A DNA stretch of 64,000 bases, taken from positions 25,776,979-25,840,978 of the forward strand of contig JACGWO010000011.1 of assembly GCA_034509735.1 (NCBI GenBank), given 5' to 3'. Under the pieces are notes generated by a model. It was not told the DNA's origin and did no database searches. It worked only from the letters and a program-made list of their open reading frames with translations. Positions 24,610-36,337 of the stretch are shown here, in pieces (the stretch's first letter is position 1; every line of letters begins with the position of its first letter). This DNA is from Sesamum alatum (lineage: Eukaryota; Streptophyta; Magnoliopsida; Lamiales; Pedaliaceae). A program made the position numbers and the translations under genes.

Positions 24610-25100
24610 AAGGGTTAATTGCAATTTTTGTTCTGTAATTATAGGTATTTGGCGTTTTGGTCCTTTACGTTTCTAGGGTAGCAAAATAGTCCTTTAAATT
24701 TTTAATTAATTGCAATTTTCATCCTATAATTATAGATATTTGGCGTTTTGGTCCTTTAAGTTTCTAGGGTAGCAAAATAATCCTTTAACTTTTCAATTTT
24801 CGCGATTTTCGTCCTCTGATTGCTAGATTTTTTAGAACATGTCGGAATAATGGCACGCGATGAGATTGATTGTCTTCTTAAGTGATACCACATTCAGGCA
24901 TTACCCCTTCTTCCGGCGAGTTTAAAAGCCTCACGTGTGAATCGCGTGCCATTATTCCGGCGAGTTTTAAAAAAACCGGTGACCATAGGACGAAAATCAC
25001 GAAAATTTAAAAGTTAAAGGACTATTTTGCTACCCTAGAAACTTAAAGGACCAAAACGTCAAATGCCTATAATTATAGGACAAAAATTGCAATTAACCCT
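24610..25100. repeat. Near-perfect palindrome with one duplicated arm
   Basis: The ends are GGGTTAATTGCAATTTTTGT and its near-exact inverse; ttcaaaa is repeated just outside both ends. The long arms contain GGCGTTTTGGTCCTTTA and CTAGGGTAGCAAAATAGTCC. The left arm occurs twice in tandem (about 24612-24710 and 24711-24800), the right arm once. The centre holds GGAATAATGGCACGCGATG and its inverse. Confidence 0.8.
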
Positions 25101-25808
25101 TCAAAATAAGTAAAAAACCCTCCATGTTTTGTAAAACTCCGTGGAAATCCCCCTGAAGGTGTAGGAAACGTGCGAGTGGTGCGATTTGGGGAGTGTTTGG
25201 GCGCCCTTGCACGATTTTTTGAGATGTTTATGACTAAAATACCCTTATTGTGGCTATATAATACTCTTGGCATTTTTGACTTGTTTTTAACTTGTTTCGA
25301 GTGATTTTTTTGCATTTCATCTCTCTAAAAAATTAAATAAGTTTTTTAATTATAATTATTTAAAAATATGAAAAAAAAAAAGTAGAAAATTTTGAATTTT
25401 TATAATTTAAATTAAAAAAATAAATTAAAATCATAATACAAAGATTAATATACTAAATTCATTTTTCAAATTTAAATATGTTAACAAATATAAATGTTAA
25501 TTAATTAGAAAAATTATACATTAGTAACTAATTTAAATTATTATTCAATTAAAAATATTAAAAAAATTATTTAAATTTAAATTAGTGTTATAAGTATTGA
25601 AATGAAAATTTGATACTTTCCTTTAGTTAGTTTTACAATATTTAAATGAACTTTTTTAAAATTTACATGGAAAAATTAAATTATAACACAATACAATATT
25701 AATATATTCATTTATAAATTTTAAATTATCTATATGAATATAAATGTTAATAAATTATAATAATTATATATTATTAACTAATTTAAATTATTTGAATATA
25801 TTATTAAC

Positions 25809-26086
25809 TGATGGTACAAGAATTTAACCAACGGACCAAAATGTAATTTTCCAAAATTAGTATTGTGTAATTACCACCCTACCCCCGGCGGTTGCACCTG
25901 GTAGTTAGTAAGTGAGTGGGGTAGTGGGCGGTTGGAGGGCGATATTGTCTTTACGCCTCCCCACTTTTTAGTATATATATCGATTATTCATTGTAATAGG
26001 AGAGTTTTTTTGGATAGTAGAATGATTTGACAGAATTATTGGAATTACTTGTATTAAATTGATAGAATATCAATTTTGTACCATTA
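25809..26086 (+). repeat. LTR-like sequence of a gypsy fragment
   Basis: It begins TGATGGTACA and ends TGTACCATTA, and is followed by AATTAGCGTCGTCTGTGG, which resembles the primer-binding region seen next to the gypsy LTR at 55118. It is about 278 bp. No second LTR is visible, so this is a partial element. Confidence 0.5.
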
Positions 26087-26800
26087 AATTAGCGTCGTCT
26101 GTGGAAATTTCGGATTTTTCTTTCGAGTGTGAAAAATTCTGAATATCCGAAGCAAGAAAATGACACCTTGAATCAAATACGGAGATACATACAAATCTGC
26201 GAGGGAGAGCCTTTGAGAGAGCATGTTTGTCCAGAAAGATATGCCAGTATATTTTCCAGTAAGTCTGACGTTGATGGGTTTTTTTTTATGGCTACTCAGA
26301 TTGTCAACATATGATGCAGAATAGACCATATGATGTTACATCACCTGTGGGCTACCTCTTGTATCTTAACATGGTTTTTTCAAGCCAATTGCTAAATGTT
26401 CAGTGTCTATTGAATAAAGTCTTACCAACTTAGCCGCTGTGCCGCCGTCGTGCGGCGGTCGGAAAACTTTTCCAGCGCATCCCCAGCCAAGCGCACCACT
26501 GTTGGAATCGCCGTCCGACGATCTACATTCCTAGCCCGCGCGTGTCTTCATCGGGGGTGTAACGCACGCCTGACCCCCTCTAACCTGGGGGAAATCTCCT
26601 TTCCTCTTCATCAGCTTTCCGCTTGAGGGGATTTAGTGAGGTACCCCCCTTTGAATGCTCCGCGAGTTCAAGTTCTCGCCGTGGCTGAATAACAAGGGTT
26701 TGTGAGATGGCCCAATCCGATGAAGGACAATCCTCAGAGGATGAAATCTGATAAGTATTGCCACTTTCACAAGGATCGAGGCCACAACACTGAGGAGTAG
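26087..26800 (+). pseudogene. Gypsy gag remnants
   Basis: After the primer-site-like stretch, 26129-26314 reads an open segment with EGEPLREHVCPERYAS. At 26700-26800 the frame gives NPQRMKSDKYCHFHKDRGHNTEE and then a stop, the conserved gag-end motif also found in the gypsy element at 54000-55082. The GC-rich DNA between (26430-26680) is probably more decayed gag. It is inactive. Confidence 0.6.
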
Positions 26801-27981
26801 GAGTGGGGGTGGGTGGGTTGGGGTTAAAATTGTAATTATTTTTGTTAAATAATTTTTTTTTATAATTTATAATTTTAAATATATTTTATATCAAAAACTT
26901 GATTAAATTTAGATTTTTAATTTTTCATATATTTAAGATCTAACGGTTGAGATGGATTCATTAGATCCTACAATTTTAATGCAATAAAAAAATATCCAAC
27001 TATCATTAAATAAGAAATAACATGTAATCAGTAAGGGTATAACGATTTTTTAACAAAAAAGAAACTAATGCCGTCAGCTCCTTTGATTAACAATGAGGGG
27101 CATGTGTGCTATATCTAAGAAAATAGAAGAGGGTTTTTTGTCTATTTTCTAAACACAAGGGATTTTTCAGCTGAATGTTTAAAACACATGGGGGTAATAT
27201 GCAATTTGGCCATTAAAAACACATCTCCTTGTCTATCGAATTTCAATATCAATGGAGGTGTAAGGAGATTGTTTTGCTCATGACGATCTATTGATGTTCT
27301 GTCCAGCTACTATTCCGTCTGTCTCAGTTATTAAGAATGCATTGATGAGCTCTCTAGTGTATATATTCTATGCGATGCTTGACACATATTAGACTATTCA
27401 TTAGATGGCAGTGGCCTTATCGACAGTCGCAAATGCTGGCGATGGAGAGGGAAGCACTTGTTGCATGAATAGAGCGGCATTGGCCTGTTTCGTCTATCAT
27501 CTTTGGCAAGAACGTAATTTGAGAAAGTTCCAGCAAGTCACAAGGGAGTACTTTTATCCCACTTGCGGTGATCTATGTCTTTAGAGTACGGAAATTAGCG
27601 TAGCAAAATTGATTCAGTCAGTAAAAGTCGGGCCATTTTGTATTCTATCCAAATTTTGAGCCCCATTACTCACAAACATGGAATAGACTTGATACTACTA
27701 TGATGGGTTACAGTTTCTTTTTTGTTTAAAAAAAAAAGAAAAGAAAGGAATAGTGAAAAAACATAAGATCAGATCAAACTCATTGTAGTTCTAACAATGA
27801 AAAAAAGACCTTTCCGTCAATGTTAACAACTTTACATTGGCCGAATAGCCTAAAGAATAGTGGTAAAAAACCAAGAACTTACACCTGAGGTGATTATGTA
27901 TATGCCAAACTTAGGAGCATCGATCGCCAAATGAAGCTAAATGTATAGATTACAAACTAACCTGCTTCAGGGCAATGATCA

Positions 27982-30900
27982 TCACATCGAATGCAGCTTC
28001 GCGGTTCCGTTTTCTTCAGTTACCTGTATGTTGGAAACGCTCCCCCTGGTCAAACCAGATTGCCTGGTGATAGTCCTGCCGATGAACCTTCCAGTTCGAC
28101 TTATACCGCTGCCAACAGCTCCAAGACCGGTCCCAACAGCTCCAAGGCCGCTCCCAACGATACTGGCACCTGCACCGATGCCAGAACCGACAGCTGATGC
28201 TGCACTATCAACGGCTTCAATAGTGCTCCCAACTACTCCCTGTTCTTTGAGCTTCTTTTTTGCTTCTACCATCCTCTTCTCTTCTTCAAATGCAGCTGAC
28301 TGCTCTTCCTTGTTAAATTCGTGATAGAACACCTGAACAAAGAAGCGGTAGCGTGCTAAACAACAAACTGAGACAATCAATAGAAGAAGTGCCCACTCAA
28401 TTCAAGATCTTGTTAAGTTGTAAATACTGGGGTGCGTACCTTAATCGCCAACGTTCCTCTATCTTTCTTATCTTTGATTTTTAGCATATCAAGTGCAGGG
28501 AGCAGCCTTAGCTCCATTTCTTTAGATACATCAGGTTGCAGGTCGATCAGAGGTAACTTCACCGTGCCCAGTTTCTTGTCGTCCCCAATGTCTTCATCAA
28601 AAACCTGCTTCAACGAACAAGATTCATAAGAATTAGCATTCTATATACTGAGAAAGGGAATCCTACAGAAATGAAAACGTAGAGGAATCTGCAGTGTTTG
28701 TTTCAAAAACACTCATAAAATTGTCATTTGGATGAATGAGTACTTAATGACAAAGCTCCGCACGATTCTAAGTCCAAACTACAGAAAGCTTTGAGGATGA
28801 TAATTATTAAGCATCAAACCCTCAAAACAGTGTTGCCATTGATTCCACGAGCTTTCCTTCGGGAAGATCTAATGATGTTTTCTGTAATTAATCGGCAGCA
28901 ATTAAATTGCAAACCATTGATGATCTTCTAGAGTGCTGCTTTTCTCACGGAGCACTTCAAGAACCATTTATTGAAAAACTATAATGTAATATCGACGCAT
29001 GTTTTAACAATAGAAAGTGGCATAACAATGGCCAGGAAATGATCTGGGATATAGTGAAGTTCGATAGAGGATATAACAGATATGCTTATAATTTCGAAAC
29101 CAGAAAGTGAGCAGATGACAACCTCAAAAATGAGAGACTGTGTCTCCTTGTCTTCTGCGATCAACTCAAATGTTTCATTCCAAACAGGATTCAAGTTATT
29201 GTCTATAACTTTCGTTCTGACTTTAAACAGAGGACGTACGTGCAGCACCACATAGGGGTCAGATTTCCCAATCAACTCCATGTTTTTCAGGCCGCTCGCC
29301 TTTATGACAGTTACTGTAAGCTTTCCCACAGGCTTAAGCTCCAAGTCACTGCAAAGATTAAAAACAAACAATTCAGAGCCACTTCGATAGAGTAAATCCA
29401 AGTATTTTACATAGTTTTTCTGGTATGAAATAAACAGAAGTTGCACAGAGTGGACTTTTCAGTTTCAAAAAAGTTTTATGCTAACATCTAGCGTGAAATT
29501 AGCCAAGGTAATTCAGTTAGCTTGCAGCCCTCATGGAAAGGAGGAAACCTGTGAGTATTTATTCTACAACACCACATCAGCTCAACTTTCTTTTTCTTTT
29601 GTTTCCTGAAGACCAATTTCACAAAATACCAGACAGCATTAAGCCATAAAGCTGAAAATATGCAACTCCGTCTCACAATTTTGTGTTCTATGGTATATCA
29701 GTATGGTCAGTGATGACAGGCATAGAAGCCAAAATACTAAATATAACATAAGAAGATAAAAATTACGAGAAGCTAATGTTCACAACTGTCTATGACAAAC
29801 TTCGGAGTGTCATCGCATGATTTTAGAAGCCAGTTCATTTGCTCCTCCATCGTCTGAAGCTTCTTTTTGTTTATTTCTCAGTAGTTGAGTTAAAGTACAT
29901 TATGAAGTTCCATTTAAGTTCTGAAACAATAAAATTACACAAGTTGCTGAACCATTAAACAGAAGAAATGTTGACATCAAATACTCTAACCTGAGAAGAA
30001 AACAGAGAGAAAGCAGTTAAGAGTAAGGAAACTATGTAGCAAAAGGAGTCACCTTGTATCTACAGGTATGCCACCAATAGGAACAACAATCCTATGCGGC
30101 CATTGCAGCATATCTGTTACAATTGAAGTAACAGTATCCTAACATCCGCAAAATAACAGTCAGTCCAAATAATGAAGAAAATAATTCCATAAGAAGGAAA
30201 AATATAAAAAACGTACATCAATCATATCCGAAAGCCCAGGAATAGCTGTTAGACTTCCACCAACAGCCTTCAGTGTATAATCAATTCGTGGTTTTGGCTA
30301 AAAGACATGGAAAAACACAAATCATATCACTTGATTAATCATACACAAAATGATGACAGACTCTAATACCAATTACAATTGTGAATCTGCAAACAAGACT
30401 AGTTGGGGACGTCTACAAAAACTTGAAAAAAATAGGTATATAGTTTCCTGGATTTTCCAAATAGAATCCCTACCCCCATCAAAAGTTAACTTGTTTCTAG
30501 CCCACAGTGGAGAGTCAATTCCCAAGCATCGAAAATTTCATACTCCGTAGTCCTCAAATGAAACATCCGCAGAGGAAACACTGAGAATGAATCTTCTATA
30601 TTTTGGAGATTTTTGTAATAACTAATTTGAAAAGCCTCCACCTCTTCCGCAAAACGTTTGACGAGTATTTAAATTCAAGGCTGCTACAGTAATAGGTAAA
30701 CTGAGAATGTACCTCAGCTAGCAGAGCAACAACAACTGCAGAGATGCAAGGAATTTCATCTGCAAGTTGGAAAATAGCACGGACTACAGTGAAAACTTGA
30801 AGATCCTTCAACTGCGAAAAACAAAGAATAGCACATTTGCCTCCATAATGCTACATTATGAATAAAGCATGGGAAAGTAAAGAGATTCAACATACAGCAG

Positions 30901-33900
30901 CCACACAATCTACACTTGTAGCACTTAGTAGGTAGCACCAATGTTCGCTAGGGAGGTGAAATATTTGATGCACCAACCTGAATGGGTATAGAAGCAACGA
31001 CCGCTGCCCCTACAGCTAGAATAATGCTTGGATCACCACCCCATCGGAGGTCAATATCCATCGTGATTTGACCTTCCTTTAGGCTCTGAACTCGAATCCC
31101 TGCATGGATTAATAATTACACACACAATGAGGCAGCAACTGATCCGTTAATTAATTCATCACAAGTAGAAACTGAGGAAAGAAAGATAATACAAAACAAT
31201 ATATTTATGAGTTGCAATCAATATCTGCACCAGATTGTTTTATGCTGCAAAATTCTATCTCATCTAAAGATGAAAGAGAATCAACATGTAAGGTACAGCT
31301 GATCGCGTAAATTTCCACGAAATAAAGTCCTGTCTGTTTCAAATTTCTACAATCACATAACTGCTTTTAAGTACATGCAGTATGGAGGCTTAACATCAAA
31401 GAAAGTACATCAACCTGTCACTTTCTCACAGATGAAGATAGGCCTCTGAAGTAGCAGCAACCACAACATATTATTGTAATAAAATACCTTTACCATCAAT
31501 GATACAGACTAGCTGAAATCCTCAACAAATGGTAACGAATTAAGAAAGCCAAATTAAGAAATATAGTTTTATATCATCGATGGAATTTAAGCCCAGTCAT
31601 CAAAACCCAAAGCAATCAAGAGTAACAAGACATTAAGTTTTCTTAAGTTTCATTCAGCCATGATGTAAAGGATGAACAAATATGGAGGGGTGAAGAATGC
31701 ACATAAAAAGATTAAGAAATATATTAACAACTAGTAAACAATGTTGCAACCTTCAATTTTAGGAGCCACGTTTCCAAGAGACAATTCGCTGAACTTCAAT
31801 GAAGAAATCCCTGGAGGCCGATAATCTTCCAACAATGGTTCGACAGATTCTTTTATGATAGCCTCCGCTGCCTGAAAAACGAAATTTCAAGACAACTCAT
31901 TTGATTGGAAATTTAATAATCAACAAATAGAAAAAATACAGTGAGGCTGCCAATGAGTATCAACATCTTCAATTATCAACTCCAATGTTGCACTTTGAAA
32001 ACAGATCATGTAACAACCTATACATATACACACAAATACACAAATTGAAAACCCGAAGAAGTGATACAATAGTCCCAACCAATAAGACTAAAAACTTTCA
32101 ATATGTCACCACCATGCCATTCTTATGCCAATCAAATTTACACTTCAGGTTGTCGCATATTTTATTGTCTCACCATTTAAACCAAAATGTTAAATAACTT
32201 TTAAGTTATTTTGGCATGGTTGAGCTTAAATCATGTCTTTCAAGATTTGGAAAATTGACAGAATTACACATTTATTTATACAAGCAATATGAATTAGAAA
32301 TTTATAACCAGGGACTTAGACAGAGGTGCCTGAATATTGTATCTACATAGAGTGCAATTGTTGCATTCTATCAACATTTTCAACTCTATTCACAAGCTGA
32401 AGTTCCATATGACGAAGTGCAGGTTTTTACGTGCCAGCATGTAAATGTAATGGTGTACATTAGGCCATATGTCCTCAAATGTAGATCTATCTCAAGTACT
32501 CTGTAGATATAAGTTTGACGCCTGGAAACTCAGTTTAATTACGTAGCAGAAGTATTTATGCCTCCTCTATAGGCCACAAACAATAGGAAACTGATTAACC
32601 CCTTGTACAAGTTACGCCACAGTTTCATGGAATCCTAGTCTAAATATTTCGTGACAAAACTAAAACAGAGACTTCCGCTGTTTTATTAGCCAAAGATCTT
32701 CTTAGTATATACAAAATACATGTGAAATGGCATGTGTGTCATACAAGCAAAATACCTACGACACAAAGAATAGAACCTTACATCTGCAATAAATGGCCAG
32801 AGTTTGTTTAGTTGCTTATTTAGCCATTTCACCTGGAAGTGGAAACGGGTTAGCTTAACAATAACAAATGACCAATTTCATTTATTCAGAAAGGAGAAAA
32901 AAGATGGCACATTATATTATTTGAACCGAATGTACATAAGATCTAATATGAGGGGAAGATGAAACAATCTGCAGTCGTTCTTGGCAACCTAATAAGAATA
33001 TTTTACTACTACCAGAGATAAATCCCATAACAGAGTGCACCTAATGTTGTAAGTAACCTCTCATATGCTTGACCTGTTCATAAATTAGAATTAAATTAAT
33101 TAGAGAAACTCTTAATTCCTCTATGTGTCAGAGGAGACTCCAATTCACATCTAATATTTGATTAGCATCAATGTTCATTCTCTCTCGGACCACAAATTTT
33201 ATTTCAGATTGATGATTGCTTGAATATCCCCATGAAGAAAGAAAAGTATTCATGACCACAACAAGAAAAATACAGCAAACTTTAACAGGCAATGCAGCTT
33301 TTACAAAGGCCACAACAGAATTGCAAAAGACCGGTAATAAAATATGGTAACTCAGTCAAAATGCATCTGCTTTTGTCCTTGATCAAGAGCTTCTATAGCA
33401 GTTTATAATCCAAATATACAATTACAAATAGGTGATGGCTCGAGCTCTTTGAAAATTTCGAGTTCAAGCTCGAGGTGGCTTACAAAAGGAGAGAATAATA
33501 TATATATATATATACATGTATATGATACTTAATTAATTTTGATCATTCTTTTTATTATTTTCAATCACATTTTTTTGGCATCCTTATCACCATTATAGTT
33601 ATCAATTACATTCACATAAAATTCTAAATTATTTTTATTTTATTCTATACCAATATTTTGATTAATTAGTAAAGATAAATTGTCGTTATTTTATTTCCAT
33701 AAATATTAGTTTTCAGTTGAATGTATATAGTTAAATCTCACCTGTTGTTACTGAAAAGAATAATATTGTTAACTTTTACACGGATTATTGATGATAAAAT
33801 TAAATATATAAAATATAGAAAGTTAAAATAAGAGCTCACAAGGCAGCTTAGAAGATTTCGAACGCCTATATTTAAGCGTGAGTCCAACCCATTAAAGAGC

Positions 33901-35013
33901 TCGAACTTAAGTAGGAGTTATTTGAGCTAACTTGACTCACCTTGTACCCGGATCACAACAAAGAATCACACACAGAATACAAGAAGTCATTTAGCTTCTT
34001 AAATTATCATCCAATGTCTTAAAGAAAAATGTACAATGCTTAATTAGCGATCCTTGTCTACTAATCTGAGTCTCCCATTAGCATCCTAATTCACACTCAA
34101 CACGACACAGCCTCAAACATGTCATAGAGCCCATGTTTTCTACTGTCCTCTGCTAAAGAGTCCACCTCTAAAGCAAAACTAAGAGAACACCGTTGATCAT
34201 GCGCATCACAACCAGTCAATCCAATTGAAAAAGAAGCAAGCGCTCCCCTCTACACAGGCTGGGGAACGATCATGTATAAAACGTAGGGACAAAGAGTGAC
34301 ATCAATAGACTTGTACTCATACTTGTTATACTTGAAGAAGAAAGAAATACAACAATTTCAACACTGGAACGTCAAAAAGGGTTAACAAATTGCCAAGAAA
34401 ATGATCATATCCCTCAAATATCCATACAAGTGTTTACTTCCGATTCTCACCATTCGGGAAAACTATAAAGAAGGATTGTAACCTGCTCATATACAGGAAA
34501 CGATATCCAGCACGGAAAGGTTTCACCACAGATTTTCTTTATATCTTCCCTGCTGAGTGAGCTTAGCAATTTAACATCAACTGCCTGTCCACACAAACAG
34601 AGAACCAAAATTTCATCAGTACTCATGGTAGTTTAGGCAATCCGCCAAAATAAAAAATATAAGAAAATACATATCGCAAACATTAAAACTCAAGCGAACA
34701 AACCACTGGAATATGGATAGCAGCCTAAAAGAGATGTTAAAATCAAATAGAAAATACACAGTACTTAGGAAATAAGAACATCAGAAACAGCTAAAATAAA
34801 CAGAACTTCTACAATAAACATTACTAACATTTAATTCAAAAATTTTGATAAACACGAAGAATATAATTTCCAGAAATTCAAGGAGGGGGGGAAAAATATA
34901 TGCAGAACCTTGGCGAGACGCTTCTTGTTCCGGTATTCCATCATGTGCTTCCAACCCGCCATCAACCCGATCCCGAACAGCATTCCCATCACAATTCCCG
35001 ATATCAACCCCAT
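27982..35013 (-). CDS. CLB1: SMP- and C2-domain membrane protein, CLB1/NTMC2T4 (synaptotagmin-like)
   Basis: Eleven exons join without a frame error: 35013-34909, 34584-34483, 32832-32782, 31871-31751, 31099-30978, 30811-30713, 30297-30217, 30138-30053, 29348-29123, 28604-28440 and 28332-27982. All introns are GT-AG, and the product is 502 aa. The N-terminus MGLISGIVMGMLFGIGLMAG is a membrane anchor. An SMP lipid-transfer domain follows (about 66-245; EPLLEDYRPPGISS, MLQWPHRIVVPIGG). One C2 domain comes next (about 260-385; IGKSDPYVV, NNLNPVWNETFEL, VFDEDIGDDKK), with Asp residues typical of calcium binding. Then a charged helix (YHEFNKEEQ) and a Gly-rich tail with repeated GSG(I/L)GA. Plant relatives act at ER-membrane contact sites or bind lipid in a calcium-dependent way. 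The single C2 and total length fit the CLB1/NTMC2T4 type rather than SYT1-5. Intron 2 holds a hAT-like remnant. Confidence 0.95.
33438..33955. mobile_element. hAT-like remnant in CLB1 intron 2
   Basis: The left end is TAGGTGATGGCTCGAGCTC and the right end reads GAGCTAACTTGACTCACCTTGTACCC. With the left end GGGGTGCAAACGAGTCGAG of the 317-7589 element these are clearly related: the same GTGCAA-n-GAGTC core and the same GAGCTCGA-type subterminal DNA. Flanks attacaaa and atcacaac could be a diverged 8-bp TSD. It is AT-rich inside, with no coding sequence. Confidence 0.5.
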
Positions 35014-35540
35014 CTCCCCCTATTCTTTTTGTCCTTCCTCGAAATCACAAACTCTGGATTCCTAATTTCCCTCCGACAAAACACAAAAATTTACGTCGAC
35101 TTCCACGACAAGAATCACTGTTACATTAATCTTTTTGCCGTTACATTCAAACACCACCAATACACCAACAAACGTCAAACTCTTTCGTTCGTCGTTATCG
35201 AAATTACGGAGATCAGGATTTCATCCACGAGATTTAGATTTCTGGGTCAAGGAAAATGTAGAACAGAGTACACATGGTACTTGTATCGAATTGTATGTAT
35301 GAATGGGATGTGAGTATCTTATGCATGAAAGGCAAGGCAGTTCTCATATTCGCCATTTATTTCTCTCTCTCTTCAGCTGTTTGTTCCATGTGTCGCCTTT
35401 GTTTATTTATTTATTTATTCTATTATTCAAAATTCAACCAAACTGATTAATACTAACAATCGAAGCACGTTCGATATAAGGAGCGTAAGTTAAATTTTTA
35501 TTATATTTATTTAGACAAATGAGAGAATAGAAAGATAAAA
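35014..35540. other. CLB1 upstream region
   Basis: This holds the presumed 5' UTR and promoter of the minus-strand CLB1 gene. A pyrimidine-rich 'tttctctctctcttc' near 35362 and a (TTTA)n tract at 35401-35420 are the only features seen. I find no clear TATA box. Confidence 0.4.
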
Positions 35541-36337
35541 GGGATAATTATATGATCCTTTTACGAGGGTTGGTGTTGTTATACGTACACTCCCTATAAT
35601 TTGGGAAATTATATCTACTATCTCTAATGTTTATTTTCTCAAACAAAAAGACTCTCCATTAGTCAAAATTCACGAATTTATTGATATTAGCAAAAAATTT
35701 GCATAAAAGTTCATGTTTTTCCCGATAGACTTGTTACTGACTCATTGCAGGTTGAACAAATCTATTTATAACCAAACTACCCTTACCACCTCACAATCAT
35801 TAGTGTGAGACGATGTTTAAGGGTAGTTTAGTTAGGAAATTTTTTTTATGATTTTTTATTCTTTTTTTTTTTTTTTTTTGCTAATATCAGCAAATTCGGT
35901 AAATTTTAACTAGCATAGAGGGTCTATTTGTTAGACGGAGACAAATATCATAAGTATTAGATATACTTTTGAAACTACAGGGAGTCTACGTGTGATCACT
36001 CCAAATCTTAACAGAAGGGATGTAATTAGGCTTTAATAAATTTTTCGTTCTGTAATTATAGCACTTTGGCATTTTTATCCTTTATTTTTCTAGGGTTGCA
36101 AAATAGTCCTGTAATTTTTTTTTTTGACATTTCGCGATTTTGGTTCTTCCGGTGACGAATTTTGCAAAATTTGTCGGAATAAATCATGTGCCCCTCGCAA
36201 TTTTGGCATTTTTATCCTTTATCTTTCTTTTTTTTTAGGGAAATAGCGATATTTTATAACTAGGTATGAAAAACCACCAGTTCAGAATTACAGCATATGC
36301 ACTCAACTTCACTCAATTACCCCTCTAACTTCCAAAC

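Larger units (their letters stand above)
24548..27211. mobile_element. Mutator-like element, relative of the zinc-finger-carrying element at 47677
   Basis: The ends (left AACTAAAATTCAATTTACCC, right in reverse complement GGCCAAATTGCATATTACCC) match the ends of the 47677-48629 element. The next blocks also match, for example 'GCTGAAATCCCCC' on the left and 'CAGCTGAAAAATCCC' on the right. Imperfect flanking repeats ttaaaaaac and attaaaaac (24539-24547, 27212-27220) fit a diverged 9-bp TSD. The promoter-like stretch 'actaaaatacccttattgtggctatataat' near 25232-25262 corresponds to that at about 47890-47920. The zinc-finger gene is missing. In its place are AT-rich DNA, a nested palindrome and a gypsy fragment. 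Confidence 0.65.
24070..27740 (+). mobile_element. Decayed LINE, split by a Mutator-like element
   Basis: Left part 24070-24538 translates in broken frames to reverse transcriptase sequence: RPIACCDALYK, LRMKPIM, the DIRKAYDTVEW box and GLRQGG. The right part (27221-27740) has a variant of the catalytic box, CFAHDDLLMFC, then VYHLWQERNLRKF, typical of ORF2 ends, and an A-rich tail at 27728-27750. Sequence between the catalytic box and the C-terminus is missing, so the LINE is also internally deleted. The 5' part is truncated. Confidence 0.75.

Noticed and set aside
27941..28324. 127-codon open frame on the plus strand
   Set aside because: It is antisense to the last CLB1 exon, whose Gly-rich repeats make the opposite strand open.
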